DNA of 64,000 nucleotides from Hufsiella arboris (GCF_009834875.1 NZ_WVHT01000001.1:62001-126000), one strand, 5' to 3'; numbered from the stretch's first letter, positions 47,381-58,245 are shown. The notes: generated by a model not told the origin, from the sequence alone. Made by a program: numbers and translations.

Positions 47381-48857
47381 TGATTTCGTAGTTTCAAAAC
47401 CTGAAGAAAAAGATTTGGAGCAGCTAACCAGAAAAGACCAGTTTACTAAGATATTATCCGCTTTCGCAGATAATGTCAACAAGCCTGAAATCGATCCGAC
47501 AGAATTGGAGGAACTGGTTAACCAATATCCATATTGCCAGCCCCTGAAAATGATCCGGGCGGCCGCCAGCAAATCAACAGGTAACGGCTATAACGAAATT
47601 TTACCTTTAGCAGCTATTTATAGTCCTGACCGTAAGCTGCTAAAACGGTTAATTGAACAACCGGAATTCTTTTTCAATCAGGCATCTACCGAAAGTGTTT
47701 CCGCCGAAATATTATCAGGCTCAAATCTTCCGGTTGACAATCATGATTTCGAAATAGTTGCTGACAACCATATTGAGCCACAAGAGCAAATTGGCGAGAC
47801 GCTGGAAGATCTATATGAACAAACCTCTGAGATACCAGCCGCAGTTGAAGATGCTATAGACGAAGAGGTTGAATCAACCGAAATCCAGGACAGCTCTTTA
47901 TTTGTGGCTGAGAATGAAAATGCTAAACCAAACACCGAGTCGGAGGAAGATATATTTTCGTCTGAAGTTATGGAAGCGGCAACGTTGGAAGTTAGTTTAC
48001 CACCGGAAGAAGATCCCGACCTGGCTGCAACTGAGGTTGTGTCTGACACCACGGAATATTTACCAGAAACTGTAATTCCAGACCTGGAACTCGAGGTAGA
48101 GGAAAACAGCGATGCGGAACTGGAAGAGAAATATCTCTCGCATGTTGAAAATCAGGTTACCGAAAAAACTGAGGAAGCGGAAAAACAGGAAATTCCAAAT
48201 GTCATAGAGGTAGAAAAGAGTCCGTTGGTATTCGACAATATTGCAGGAGCTGATTACTTTGTTTTTGACCGATCGGCCGTAGACCCGTTAAAAGAAACCA
48301 GAAACCTTCCTGCCGAACAGAAAGTTTCAGAGCCGGTAACCAAATATCATGACGAGAAGATGCCCTATACTTTTTTATGGTGGCTTCAAAAAACCCGTAA
48401 TGAACATGCTGATACTTATCAGCCATATGCCAATCCAACGTTTTCACCGGCAAGTGTTACAGTAAAAAAAAACTCTGCTACTGAACTGAACCAGCAGATC
48501 ATTGAAAACATATTCCACCTTCAGGAACCCCATCTCACGGAAGATTCGCCCGAAAACAACACACAAACCGTACAATTTGAAACGAAACATAAAGAGCAGG
48601 CGATTATAGAAAAATTTATAACGGAAGAACCCCAGATTAAACCACCCAAACCGGAAAAAATCGACACGGAGAACAAAGCAAGAAAGAGTTCTGAGGATTC
48701 AGGTGATATCATATCGGAAACGCTCGCGCAGATTTATACCGATCAGATGCTATATCACAAAGCCATTGATACTTACAAAAAATTAAGTTTGAAATTCCCG
48801 GAAAAAAAACCTTACTTTGCCGACCGAATTTCGGAAATTGAAAAGAAAATAAATTAA
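47361..48857 (+). CDS. acidic protein of unknown function with TPR-like C-terminus
   Basis: The reading frame codes for up to 498 residues. It has no ATG near its beginning: candidate starts are GTG at 47361 (overlapping lptE by 20 bases) and TTG at 47415, which follows a purine-rich stretch and gives MEQLTRKDQFTKIL. The N-terminal 80 residues are mixed helices; a long low-complexity middle (about 120-320) is rich in Glu, Ser and Thr; the C-terminus (about 450-498, AQIYTDQMLYHKAIDTYKKL) resembles a tetratricopeptide repeat. The function is unknown. It lies between lptE and secG, a conserved position, so a role in the envelope is possible. Confidence 0.65.
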   Translation: MLLPIGNDFVVSKPEEKDLEQLTRKDQFTKILSAFADNVNKPEIDPTELEELVNQYPYCQPLKMIRAAASKSTGNGYNEILPLAAIYSPDRKLLKRLIEQPEFFFNQASTESVSAEILSGSNLPVDNHDFEIVADNHIEPQEQIGETLEDLYEQTSEIPAAVEDAIDEEVESTEIQDSSLFVAENENAKPNTESEEDIFSSEVMEAATLEVSLPPEEDPDLAATEVVSDTTEYLPETVIPDLELEVEENSDAELEEKYLSHVENQVTEKTEEAEKQEIPNVIEVEKSPLVFDNIAGADYFVFDRSAVDPLKETRNLPAEQKVSEPVTKYHDEKMPYTFLWWLQKTRNEHADTYQPYANPTFSPASVTVKKNSATELNQQIIENIFHLQEPHLTEDSPENNTQTVQFETKHKEQAIIEKFITEEPQIKPPKPEKIDTENKARKSSEDSGDIISETLAQIYTDQMLYHKAIDTYKKLSLKFPEKKPYFADRISEIEKKIN

Positions 48858-48870
48858 GAAAAATTAAGAT

Positions 48871-49203
48871 ATGTATATCGCACTTGTTATTCTGGCCATT
48901 ATTGTGTGTTTTTTGCTGGGACTGTTTGTATTAATCCAGAATCCAAAAGGCGGTGGCCTGGCTTCCGGTTTTGCGGGATCAAACAATGTTATGGGCGTTC
49001 AGCGTACCGGTGATTTTCTTGAAAAAGGAACCTGGGTATTAACGATCGCATTAATGGTTATCTGCCTGCTAATTAACGTAAGCATCCCAAAAGGTGGTGA
49101 CCGTAATAACGAAAATGACGAAATTCAAAAGCAGATTAATAAGCCAGCTGCTTCGGCTCCGATCATGTCGCTGCCAGCTTCGAAAGACACCACTAAAAAA
49201 TAA
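48871..49203 (+). CDS. secG: preprotein translocase subunit SecG
   Basis: SecG (110 residues) is a small SecYEG subunit with two membrane spans at about 1-20 and 52-72. FVLIQNPKGGGLASGFAGSN is the loop between them, as in other SecG proteins; the C-terminal tail is Asn/Lys-rich. It follows the acidic protein gene by 13 bases and is closed by a terminator before groES. Confidence 0.93.
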   Translation: MYIALVILAIIVCFLLGLFVLIQNPKGGGLASGFAGSNNVMGVQRTGDFLEKGTWVLTIALMVICLLINVSIPKGGDRNNENDEIQKQINKPAASAPIMSLPASKDTTKK

Positions 49204-49220
49204 ATCAGTTTTAAGATTGT

Positions 49221-49252
49221 CAAAAGCTCCTTCCGGGAGCTTTTGTTATTTT
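49221..49252 (+). terminator. Terminator after secG
   Basis: CAAAAGCTCC (49221-49230), a 5-base loop and GGAGCTTTTG (49236-49245), then TTATTTT. It separates secG from groES. Confidence 0.85.
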
Positions 49253-49370
49253 AAGCCTAACCTGTCCACACTGACACGATGACACCGATATATTAAGTTA
49301 GTGTTAACTCCAAGACATATTAAGTGAAAATTTGACAATGAACCGGCCAGTTACAGCAGAATGAGCTGAT

Positions 49371-49386
49371 TGGCATAATTACTGAG
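49371..49386 (+). promoter_or_regulatory. Possible sigma-54-like -24/-12 site upstream of groES
   Basis: TGGCATAATTACTGAG matches the -24 element TGGCA exactly and the -12 element except that GC is GA. The groES ATG at 49423 is about 25 bases past the predicted start. No TAnnTTTG box is visible in this gap. Speculative. Confidence 0.25.
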
Positions 49387-49422
49387 AATAACTAGCAAAT
49401 TAAAAACTAATAAATCCATACT

Positions 49423-49698
49423 ATGGCATTGAATATTAAACCTATTGCAGACAGAGTGGTAGTTGAAGCCGCTCCTGCTGAAGAGAAAACAGCTTCAGGC
49501 CTTTACATTCCTGATACTGCTAAAGAAAAACCTCAAAGTGGAACTGTAGTAGCCGTTGGCGAAGGTAAAAAAGACGAGCCTCTTACCGTTAAAGTTGGCG
49601 ACCAGGTATTATACGGAAAATACTCAGGTACAGAAATTACCTATGAAGGTAAAGAGTATTTGATTATGCGTGAATCAGATATTTACGCTGTATTATAA
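49423..49698 (+). CDS. groES: co-chaperonin GroES
   Basis: GroES (91 residues) caps the GroEL ring and closes the folding chamber. The sequence holds the mobile loop [18 protein letters not shown] (about 19-36) and the roof segment VVAVGEGKK. It lies 73 bases ahead of groEL. No CIRCE element (TTAGCACTC-N9-GAGTGCTAA) is seen upstream, so HrcA control is not supported by sequence here. Confidence 0.97.
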   Translation: MALNIKPIADRVVVEAAPAEEKTASGLYIPDTAKEKPQSGTVVAVGEGKKDEPLTVKVGDQVLYGKYSGTEITYEGKEYLIMRESDIYAVL

Positions 49699-49771
49699 AC
49701 CAATTGATTGAAGCGGACGCTTCGATTCTCATCAATGATCTGATCATTAAAATTTAAAATTCTATTAAAAC

Positions 49772-51409
<1,638 letters not shown>

Positions 51410-51429
51410 TTTCAACCATTAATATTTTT

Positions 51430-51465
51430 AAACCCTGTTCAGTAAAATGGACAGGGTTTTTTGTT
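51430..51465 (+). terminator. Terminator after groEL
   Basis: AAACCCTGT (51430-51438) and ACAGGGTTT (51451-51459) with a loop of 12 bases, followed by TTTGTT. Confidence 0.8.
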
Positions 51466-51535
51466 AGATCTTGTTTTAAGCAGCAATAACGGTGATTCAT
51501 GTTGATGGCATAATTTTTACTATTAACAGGTCATT

Positions 51536-51625
51536 ATGAAGAGGCATTATCAGTTAACACGAACGCACTTATTTGAATGGATGGTCTTGGAAGCACCTAA
51601 ATTGCTTGCATCACTAATCGTTTGA
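51536..51625 (+). CDS. Possible small ORF (29 codons) abutting mscS
   Basis: ATG at 51536 opens a frame ending at TGA 51623-51625, one base before the MscS start. The product, MKRHYQLTRTHLFEWMVLEA plus nine residues, is not recognised. It could be a leader peptide or chance; there is no homology or codon evidence I can test. Confidence 0.2.
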   Translation: MKRHYQLTRTHLFEWMVLEAPKLLASLIV

Positions 51626-51626
51626 T

Positions 51627-52412
51627 ATGAACCTGAACAAATTTTACGACAAGAGCTACGACTGGATTTTAGCTCATGGCCCGAACATCATTCTGGCCTT
51701 TTTCGTTTTAATCGTTGGCTTATGGGTTATCAGGCTAATAAAAAAATGGCTTGGCGGGCGAATGCATCACCATGAATTTGACCCATCTTTAAGGCCTTTT
51801 TTACAAAGCATTTTGATAATTGCGCTTCAAGTAATGCTTGTGCTGGCAGTAATGCAGATACTCGGTCTGCAACTAACCATTTTTACAACTATTATTGGCG
51901 CGTTTGGTGTTGCAGCAGGCCTTGCACTGTCAGGCACATTGCAAAACTTTGCCAGCGGAGTTCTTATACTGATTTTAAAACCGTTCAGAGTTGGCGATAA
52001 TATCATCGCGCAGGGCCAGGAAGGAACCGTCACAACAATACAAATTTTTTATACAGTAGTAACTACTTACGATAATAAGACCGTTATCTTTCCTAACAGC
52101 AAATTATCTAACGAAGTGATTATTAATATCAGTCGCCAGGGGAAGCGAAGGTTAGATATCGAATTCAAGTTTAGTTTCGGAGAAAGCTCAGAAAACGTGA
52201 AAACGATCATTTTAAAATCGCTTTCTGATATGAAATTATGTATGAAGAAGCCTGAGCCACGCGTCGGTGTCTTAACTCTTGAGCCAGACGGGTTCCGGTT
52301 GGGTGTAAACGTTTGGGTAAATGCTCATGGCTTCCAGGACAGCAAATTAGCTATCCAGGAAAAGCTCATGAATGACTTAAAGAGCGCAGGAATTAAGCTC
52401 CCTGGTACCTGA
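51627..52412 (+). CDS. small-conductance mechanosensitive channel (MscS family)
   Basis: The 261-residue channel has three membrane spans (about 17-40, 62-83 and 88-112) followed by the MscS beta domain. The pore helix GAFGVAAGLALSGTLQNFASG and the loop GDNIIAQGQEGTVTTI are clear. It opens when membrane tension rises and lets out solutes on hypo-osmotic shock. Its TGA stop is directly next to the stop of the convergent gene (TGA-TCA at 52410-52415), so the two transcripts must overlap. Confidence 0.93.
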   Translation: MNLNKFYDKSYDWILAHGPNIILAFFVLIVGLWVIRLIKKWLGGRMHHHEFDPSLRPFLQSILIIALQVMLVLAVMQILGLQLTIFTTIIGAFGVAAGLALSGTLQNFASGVLILILKPFRVGDNIIAQGQEGTVTTIQIFYTVVTTYDNKTVIFPNSKLSNEVIINISRQGKRRLDIEFKFSFGESSENVKTIILKSLSDMKLCMKKPEPRVGVLTLEPDGFRLGVNVWVNAHGFQDSKLAIQEKLMNDLKSAGIKLPGT

Positions 52413-53285
52413 TCAGGTAAGACTTAACAGTTTCGTTTTTAAATAACCTGCACTTTTTGTAATACTCTCGTAAGCATCGATATTTTTGAAATTTTCCTGC
52501 TCAACGAAAGCTTGTTCCAGCCCGGCCAGTTTCGCGTTTTTGAAAATCGACACAAAATCGATTGAGCCGTTTCCAATTTCTGTATTTAACTCCTTATTGG
52601 CCCTGTCCATATCTTTCACATGCCACATTGCAAACCTGCCGGGATGTTTCTTGAAAAGTGCTACAGGATCATTACCACCCCGTACAACCCAGTAAATATC
52701 CATCTCAAACTTAACAAGGTCCTTGTTGGTTTCACTTAGTAAAATTTCATAACCGCTTGTATCACCAAACTTCGCAAACTCGTGGTTATGATTATGATAA
52801 GAGAGTTTTAAACCAGATTTACCGCAGATTGCAGCGGCCTCGTTCATTTTGGCGGCAAGTGCCTTGAAATCACTTTCCGTCTTAACTCCCGAATATGGAA
52901 TGGTGATATATTTCTGTCCAACAGCTTTTGCAGCATCAATGCACCATTTGAGATTATCTGCGTTGTTCTTTAACAAATAATCATCCAGACCATAATGGCC
53001 GCTAAAAGATGAAAGTCCATTATCCTTCAAAACCTTGGCGAATGCTGCCGGCTCCAAGCCCCAAAATTTATCTTTCGGACTGTAACCATAAGTTTCTACC
53101 TGCTGGTAGCCGGCTTTTGACACTTTACTTAAAACCCCTTTCACATCTTTTCCGATGTATTCACGCAATGAATAAAGCTGTAACCCAGCCTTACCTAAAG
53201 GTTTTGCCCAACCCAATTTAGGGCCGATAACAACAGCCGCCGACAAAAGTCCGGCCTGCTGTAAAAATTTTCTTCTTGTAGTCAT
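52413..53285 (-). CDS. TIM-barrel sugar isomerase/epimerase-type protein, exported
   Basis: The 290-residue protein belongs to the xylose-isomerase-like TIM barrel (AP_endonuc_2) superfamily, which includes sugar isomerases and epimerases. The N-terminus TTRRKFLQQAG is twin-arginine-like, followed by a hydrophobic stretch ending near GWA, so it is probably exported. Metal-binding positions appear in KLSYHNHNHEFAKFG (about 160-174), KFEMDIYWVVRGG and MWHVKDMD. The substrate is unknown. It is the last gene of the sugar operon, nine bases after the DUF1080 gene. Confidence 0.85.
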   Translation of the reverse strand: MTTRRKFLQQAGLLSAAVVIGPKLGWAKPLGKAGLQLYSLREYIGKDVKGVLSKVSKAGYQQVETYGYSPKDKFWGLEPAAFAKVLKDNGLSSFSGHYGLDDYLLKNNADNLKWCIDAAKAVGQKYITIPYSGVKTESDFKALAAKMNEAAAICGKSGLKLSYHNHNHEFAKFGDTSGYEILLSETNKDLVKFEMDIYWVVRGGNDPVALFKKHPGRFAMWHVKDMDRANKELNTEIGNGSIDFVSIFKNAKLAGLEQAFVEQENFKNIDAYESITKSAGYLKTKLLSLT

Positions 53286-53293
53286 ACCAAAAT

Positions 53294-54016
53294 TTATAAT
53301 TCCCTAATCCATATATTGCGATAGCTTACCGGATTGCCATGATCCTGCAGGCGAATTGGCGCAGCACCATGAGCCTCAACTTTCGGCTGTCCGATGTATT
53401 CTGTTGTTCCCCTGATCTCTGTTCCGTTTTGAACCAAAACGCCATTTTGCAGAACAGTTACACGGGCCTTCACAATCAAATCACCATTTTTTCCAAAAAC
53501 AGGCGCGGTGTAAATCACGTCGTAGATTTGCCACTCACCCGGAGGAAGACAAGCATTTACTAATGGCCTGGATTGTTTATATATGCTTCCTGCTTGTCCG
53601 TTAGTATATGTTTTGTTGTTGTAATTGTCGAGCACCTGCAACTCATACCGATCCTGTAGGAATATACCGCTGTTACCACGTTGCTGGCTTTCTCCTTTTA
53701 CTTCTGCTGGAGTGCGCCACTCAATATGCAATTGAAAATTGGTAAACTTTTGTTTGGTCTGGATGTCGCCTTTTGATACGGTTACAGCCTTATCTGCCAT
53801 GGCCCATGCAGCTGGCTTTCCGTCTTTAGTTTCCCAGTTTTTTAAATCGGTACCGTCGAATAACACAACTGCATCAGACGGCGCGGCTGTCCCTTTTCCC
53901 GGTGTAACCACGTTCGGAACAGGTGTCAAATATTCAGTATCTTCCGGTTTATGATTTTCCTGTGCGCTTGCTCCCATTGCCATTAAACAAATAATCACAC
54001 TTAAATATTTTCTCAT
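53294..54016 (-). CDS. DUF1080 protein (3-keto-disaccharide hydrolase family), exported
   Basis: The 240-residue protein has a signal peptide (to about 18, GASAQ) and a concanavalin-like beta sandwich of the DUF1080 family: SDAVVLFDGTDLKNWETKDG and GNSGIFLQDRYELQVLDNY, with HGAAPIRLQDHGNPVSYRNI at the end. DUF1080 proteins are now linked to hydrolysis or cleavage of 3-keto-glycosides. It lies ten bases from the neighbouring Gfo/Idh/MocA gene. A second, divergent DUF1080 protein is encoded in this cluster at 57.5 kb. Confidence 0.88.
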   Translation of the reverse strand: MRKYLSVIICLMAMGASAQENHKPEDTEYLTPVPNVVTPGKGTAAPSDAVVLFDGTDLKNWETKDGKPAAWAMADKAVTVSKGDIQTKQKFTNFQLHIEWRTPAEVKGESQQRGNSGIFLQDRYELQVLDNYNNKTYTNGQAGSIYKQSRPLVNACLPPGEWQIYDVIYTAPVFGKNGDLIVKARVTVLQNGVLVQNGTEIRGTTEYIGQPKVEAHGAAPIRLQDHGNPVSYRNIWIREL

Positions 54017-54026
54017 AGCTGTCCTG

Positions 54027-55346
54027 TTAAGACTTTGGTAGTTTCCAACTGTTATGATATTGAGCCTTCAAATAATCGTTGGCTTTTGAATTATTAAATT
54101 TTTGTTTACCCGCATCCCAGTAAATACGTTCACCCGTTTTATAGGCGATATTGCCAAGGTGCGAAATCAATGCAGCATTGTATCCAATTTCAATCGGGCA
54201 GTTAAGTTTCGATAAATCCCGCGATTTCATCACATCGATAAAATTCGTTGTGTTTAAATCCAGGCCGTTGTCACTTGGCTTTATCAGACTTACCGCTTCC
54301 ATCTTTTTAGCTTCAGGAATTACTTCCCAGCCGCCCCTATTGAGAATGAGCGTTCCATTATCGCCGATGTATGCAATACCGTGATCTCTGCCGTAGTTGC
54401 CACCGCCGATTCCCATTGCATGCTCCCATAAAATGGAAAAGCCACCGAAATCATATATCGTCTGCAAAGTATCCGGCGTTTCCTGTGCGTCATTCGGGTA
54501 AGCATATTTTCCGCCTAATGCAACTATTGACTTCGGATCTTTAACATTCATCCCATAGATGGCGTAATCAAGTAAATGCACACCCCAATCGGTCATGAGG
54601 CCGCCGGCATAATCCCAAAACCATCGGAAATTAAAGTGGAAGCGATTAATATTAAACGGCCGTTTTTGTGCCGGACCAAGCCACATGTTATAGTCAACGC
54701 CTGCCGGAACAGGTTCATCAGGTGCAACAGGAATAGATTTTTTCCAGCCGATGTATGACCATGCTTTCACCAGGCGGATGTTACCTAACTTTCCGGAATG
54801 AACAAAGGCTACTGCATCATTAAAATGCTTCATGCTGCGCTGCCATTGCCCGACCTGCACAACTTGTTTGTGCCGTTTTACCGCGTTTAGCATAATATTC
54901 GCTTCCTCTACGGAATTTGCAATCGGCTTTTCACAATACACGTCTTTGCCTGCTTCCAGGGCATCTATTAGTATGAGGCAATGCCAGTGATCAGGCGTAC
55001 CGATAATAACGGCGTCAATGTCCTTATTTTCCAGAAGCTTTCGGTAATCTGTGTACCAAACGGGCTTTTTTATCCCGGCCTTTTCCAGGTCGGCGGTTTT
55101 TGTCGCTAAAACACGCTCATCAACGTCACATAAAGCAACAACAGATACTTCGCTATTTTTCAGGATCGAGGTTAGATCTGAAAACCCCATTCCGTTACAA
55201 CCTATTAAGCCAACGTTAATCCGGTCATTCGGAGAAACCGTCTTCCGGAGGCTCGCCAAAGCTTCCAGCGGAAAAACGGAAGATAGTCCTAAGCCCGCAA
55301 GATAAATTGAACCGTTTGCTAAAAACTTTCTTCTATTAAGACTCAT
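54027..55346 (-). CDS. Gfo/Idh/MocA oxidoreductase, exported (first of three)
   Basis: The 439-residue protein is an NAD(P)-dependent sugar oxidoreductase: VGLIGCNGMGFSDL (about 46-58) for the cofactor and YCEKPIANSVEEA with the conserved EKP lysine near residue 135, then HLLDYAIYG. The start LNRRKFLANGSIYLAG is twin-arginine-like, so it is probably exported with its cofactor bound, as glucose-fructose oxidoreductase is. The C-terminal domain (about 170-430) should carry the sugar site. The substrate is unknown. Confidence 0.9.
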   Translation of the reverse strand: MSLNRRKFLANGSIYLAGLGLSSVFPLEALASLRKTVSPNDRINVGLIGCNGMGFSDLTSILKNSEVSVVALCDVDERVLATKTADLEKAGIKKPVWYTDYRKLLENKDIDAVIIGTPDHWHCLILIDALEAGKDVYCEKPIANSVEEANIMLNAVKRHKQVVQVGQWQRSMKHFNDAVAFVHSGKLGNIRLVKAWSYIGWKKSIPVAPDEPVPAGVDYNMWLGPAQKRPFNINRFHFNFRWFWDYAGGLMTDWGVHLLDYAIYGMNVKDPKSIVALGGKYAYPNDAQETPDTLQTIYDFGGFSILWEHAMGIGGGNYGRDHGIAYIGDNGTLILNRGGWEVIPEAKKMEAVSLIKPSDNGLDLNTTNFIDVMKSRDLSKLNCPIEIGYNAALISHLGNIAYKTGERIYWDAGKQKFNNSKANDYLKAQYHNSWKLPKS

Positions 55347-55355
55347 CAGCGAACT

Positions 55356-56237
55356 TTAAATGTCACAAATCTGGACGGCCTTTTTTAGCGAAGCCAGTTT
55401 GTCCTTCTGTACAGGTATAAATTCCTGAGCTACATATCCCTTAAATCCGGTTTTAAGAATAGCCTTCATAATAGCGGGATAGAATAATTCCTGCGTATCA
55501 TCGATTTCATGCCTGCCGGGAACACCTGCAGTATGATAATGAGCGATGTATTGATGATAATCGTTGATATTCCGAATTACATCTCCCTCATCAATTTGCA
55601 TGTGGTAGATATCGTAAAGAAGTTTGAAGTTTTCAGAACCCAGGCGTTTTGCAAGTTCCGCGCCCCACCAGGTACGATCGCACTGGTAATCTTTATGGTC
55701 GATTTTACTGTTAAGCAATTCCATCACCAGCACGACCTTATGTTTTTCGGCAAGCGGGAGAAGCTTTTTCAAGCCTGTAACGCAGTTCTTCCAACCTGTT
55801 TCGTCATCAAGCCCTTTTCGGCTTCCACTAAAACAGATCAGGTTTGTGTAACCATTTTTTGCGACCAGTGGAATCATTTCCGAATAATTCTTGATAAGCT
55901 GATCATGATATTCAGGATGGCTGAAGCCGTCAGTCAGGTTTATCTCAGCACCATTACACATCGGAGAATCAAGCCCGTATTTCTGCAGTGTAGGCCAGTC
56001 CTTTGGACCGACAAGGTCAATTCCTTTTATTCCGATCGATTTTGCGTATTTGCACAGCTCGTCAACAGACAAATCATTGAAGCACCAGCGGCAAACCGAC
56101 TGCCTGATATTTCCCTGCAATTTATATCCTAACTCCTTTTCAGAACCTGTGAATGATGATAACATAGTGCTTGTAGTAATGGCCGCCGCACCAGTAAGCA
56201 TACTTTTCACTGCATCTCTGCGATTTTGCTTTTGCAT
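55356..56237 (-). CDS. hydroxypyruvate isomerase-like TIM-barrel protein, exported
   Basis: The 293-residue protein resembles the Hyi branch of the sugar-isomerase TIM barrel: VVLVMELLNSKIDH (about 175-188), LLYDIYHMQIDEGDVI and AHYHTAGVPGRHEID carry the metal-binding Glu, Asp and His residues. The N-terminus QKQNRRDAVKSMLTG followed by a hydrophobic stretch is twin-arginine-like, suggesting export. Hydroxypyruvate itself is unlikely to be the substrate of an exported enzyme; a keto-sugar is a better guess from the neighbours. Confidence 0.82.
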   Translation of the reverse strand: MQKQNRRDAVKSMLTGAAAITTSTMLSSFTGSEKELGYKLQGNIRQSVCRWCFNDLSVDELCKYAKSIGIKGIDLVGPKDWPTLQKYGLDSPMCNGAEINLTDGFSHPEYHDQLIKNYSEMIPLVAKNGYTNLICFSGSRKGLDDETGWKNCVTGLKKLLPLAEKHKVVLVMELLNSKIDHKDYQCDRTWWGAELAKRLGSENFKLLYDIYHMQIDEGDVIRNINDYHQYIAHYHTAGVPGRHEIDDTQELFYPAIMKAILKTGFKGYVAQEFIPVQKDKLASLKKAVQICDI

Positions 56238-56251
56238 ACTAATGTTGTTTA

Positions 56252-57493
56252 TTAGGCTACGACTGTTTCGGTATCCTTAACTTTCTCCTGTTTGAATAAC
56301 ACGCTAAATAACAAGAATACCGCTGCAGCAATGATCGACGGAATCAGCCAAACCATCTTCCAGTCGATAGTAGTTTCTGATGTTTTATAAGTATCGGTTA
56401 TCCAACCAGCAACTTCAAACCCGATGAGCATCCCTACACCATAAGTTGCCAGCGTGATCAGCCCCTGAGCTGAACTTTTGTAACGTTCACCTGCTTTAGC
56501 GTTGGTATAGATCTGTCCGGACACAAAGAAGAAGTCATAGCAAACGCCATGAAGCGCGATTCCGATCAGTAACATAAAACTTAATTCTCCCGAATTGCCA
56601 AATGCGAACAAAACGTAACGAACAGCCCATGCAAGCATACCTACCAGGATCGTTGTTTTAAATCCGTAGCGTTTGAAAAATACCGGAATCAGTAATATGA
56701 ACAAAGCTTCCGAAATCTGTCCGATCGCCATTTTGCCGGTTGGATTCTCTACCCCGATACTCGACAAAAACGGATGTGCATTCTGATAGTAAAATGCCAA
56801 CGGAATACAAATAAGGACAGACGAAATGAAAAATATAGCGAAGTTTTTATCCTTCAAAAGGTTCAAAGCGTCTAATCCCAGCATCTCTTTAACATTTACC
56901 TTTTCTGAAGAAGATACTTTCGGCGGAGTTTTAGGCAAAGCAAAGCTTAGTAAGCCCAATGCCAATGAAGCAATTGCGGCTAACATAAATGTATTCTTTA
57001 ACATTCCTTTTGCCAATGCTTCAGGAGAATCCCAATGAAAAAGATAGCTGATGGCCAATCCGGCAACAATCCAACCAATGGTACCCCAAACACGGATATT
57101 TGAAAATTCCTTTTCCGGATCTTTCATCTGGTTAAAAGAAACCGAATTAACCAGAGCCAGAGTCGGCATGAATAAGATCATGTAACTTAACACGTAAGGA
57201 TAGAAAACGGAAACATCCGTAGCATTATACATCTGGTACATTAAAACAGCGCCAATTAAATGCAGCACAGCCAGAATTTTCTCAGCGTTGAAAAACCTGT
57301 CGGCAATAAGCCCGATAATGAACGGAGCAATAATAGCGCCCCATGACTGCGTTGAAAATACTGAGGCACTTTGTGAACCAGATGCAGATAAATTTTTGTC
57401 GAGGAAAGTACCTAAGGTTACAAACCAGGCGCCCCAGATGAAAAACTCCAGGAACATCATGGTAGAAAGCTTGAAGCGGTTAGTTGTTGTCAT
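56252..57493 (-). CDS. NupG-type MFS transporter
   Basis: The 413-residue protein has twelve predicted membrane spans and matches the nucleoside:H+ symporter (NupG) group of the major facilitator superfamily: MMFLEFFIWGAWFVTLGTFL at the N-terminus, WGAIIAPFIIGLIADRFF and RVWGTIGWIVAG. Bacteroidota clusters often carry such a permease for a sugar or nucleoside. In this operon it should import the product of the periplasmic steps. No regulator is beside it. Confidence 0.87.
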   Translation of the reverse strand: MTTTNRFKLSTMMFLEFFIWGAWFVTLGTFLDKNLSASGSQSASVFSTQSWGAIIAPFIIGLIADRFFNAEKILAVLHLIGAVLMYQMYNATDVSVFYPYVLSYMILFMPTLALVNSVSFNQMKDPEKEFSNIRVWGTIGWIVAGLAISYLFHWDSPEALAKGMLKNTFMLAAIASLALGLLSFALPKTPPKVSSSEKVNVKEMLGLDALNLLKDKNFAIFFISSVLICIPLAFYYQNAHPFLSSIGVENPTGKMAIGQISEALFILLIPVFFKRYGFKTTILVGMLAWAVRYVLFAFGNSGELSFMLLIGIALHGVCYDFFFVSGQIYTNAKAGERYKSSAQGLITLATYGVGMLIGFEVAGWITDTYKTSETTIDWKMVWLIPSIIAAAVFLLFSVLFKQEKVKDTETVVA

Positions 57494-57519
57494 TGATTAG
57501 TTTAAGGTTATTGGTTGGT

Positions 57520-58239
57520 TTATAATTCTTTGATCATAATATTGCGGAACCATACAGTATCACCATGATCCTGCAAAGCAAATTTTCCGGACTTGAAGGT
57601 ACCGAAGCCTGGCATGTCTTTGAATTTACTTCCGGCAACCAACTTTTCCCAGCTAGCATCCCACATGGTTGTCGAAACTACCTTGGTACCATTTAGAAAG
57701 AATTCCAGTTTCCCATTATTTGAAATTATTTCAGCTTTATTCCACTCGCCTACCGGCTTCACAGTTTTTTTGCTGCAGGGAACCAAATCGTATAAATCCG
57801 CAGCCTGGTGCTTGAAAATTTTACCGTCAGGATGGCCTTCATTGTCAACTACCTGCATTTCGGGGCCGCTACTATATGTGCTGTGAAACTTCGCCGGATC
57901 TTCATGAACGTAGAATATCAGACCACTGTTACCTTTTTCTGAAATTTTCCACTCATACTTAAAATCAAAATTGGAATATTCCTTGTTTGTAACGAGATCG
58001 CCGCGACCTTCCTTTGAGCTGCCATCAAGATAAATAATACCGTCCTGGACTTTCCACGCGCTTCCGGCATTTTCTTTTCCATAGGTGTGCCAGCCTGCAG
58101 TCGACTTGCCATCAAATAACTTTACCCATTCTGCCTTTTGCTTAGCCGGATGATTTGCAGGCTTATTTACGGAAAAACTACTACTTACTAATCCAACCAC
58201 CGCTGCTATTGAGACGGCAGAAAAAATATTCTGAATCAT
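57520..58239 (-). CDS. second DUF1080 protein, exported
   Basis: The 239-residue protein has a signal peptide (to about 22, SSSFS) and the DUF1080 core: WVKLFDGKSTAGWHTYG, EWKISEKGNSGLIFYVHED and GPEMQVVDNEGHPDGKIF, ending GKFALQDHGDTVWFRNIMIK. It shares the fold but little detail with the DUF1080 protein at 53.3 kb, so the two probably differ in substrate. It lies seven bases after the cytochrome gene. Confidence 0.9.
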   Translation of the reverse strand: MIQNIFSAVSIAAVVGLVSSSFSVNKPANHPAKQKAEWVKLFDGKSTAGWHTYGKENAGSAWKVQDGIIYLDGSSKEGRGDLVTNKEYSNFDFKYEWKISEKGNSGLIFYVHEDPAKFHSTYSSGPEMQVVDNEGHPDGKIFKHQAADLYDLVPCSKKTVKPVGEWNKAEIISNNGKLEFFLNGTKVVSTTMWDASWEKLVAGSKFKDMPGFGTFKSGKFALQDHGDTVWFRNIMIKEL

Positions 58240-58245
58240 ACCTAA

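Noticed and set aside
49253-49422. CIRCE or other heat-shock operator upstream of groES
   Set aside because: No TTAGCACTC-N9-GAGTGCTAA repeat is seen; HrcA control is not supported.
55509-56132. Long open frame on the plus strand opposite the Hyi-like gene (207 codons)
   Set aside because: It is antisense to a gene with recognised motifs, its protein has no family pattern, and it is best explained as a codon-bias shadow.
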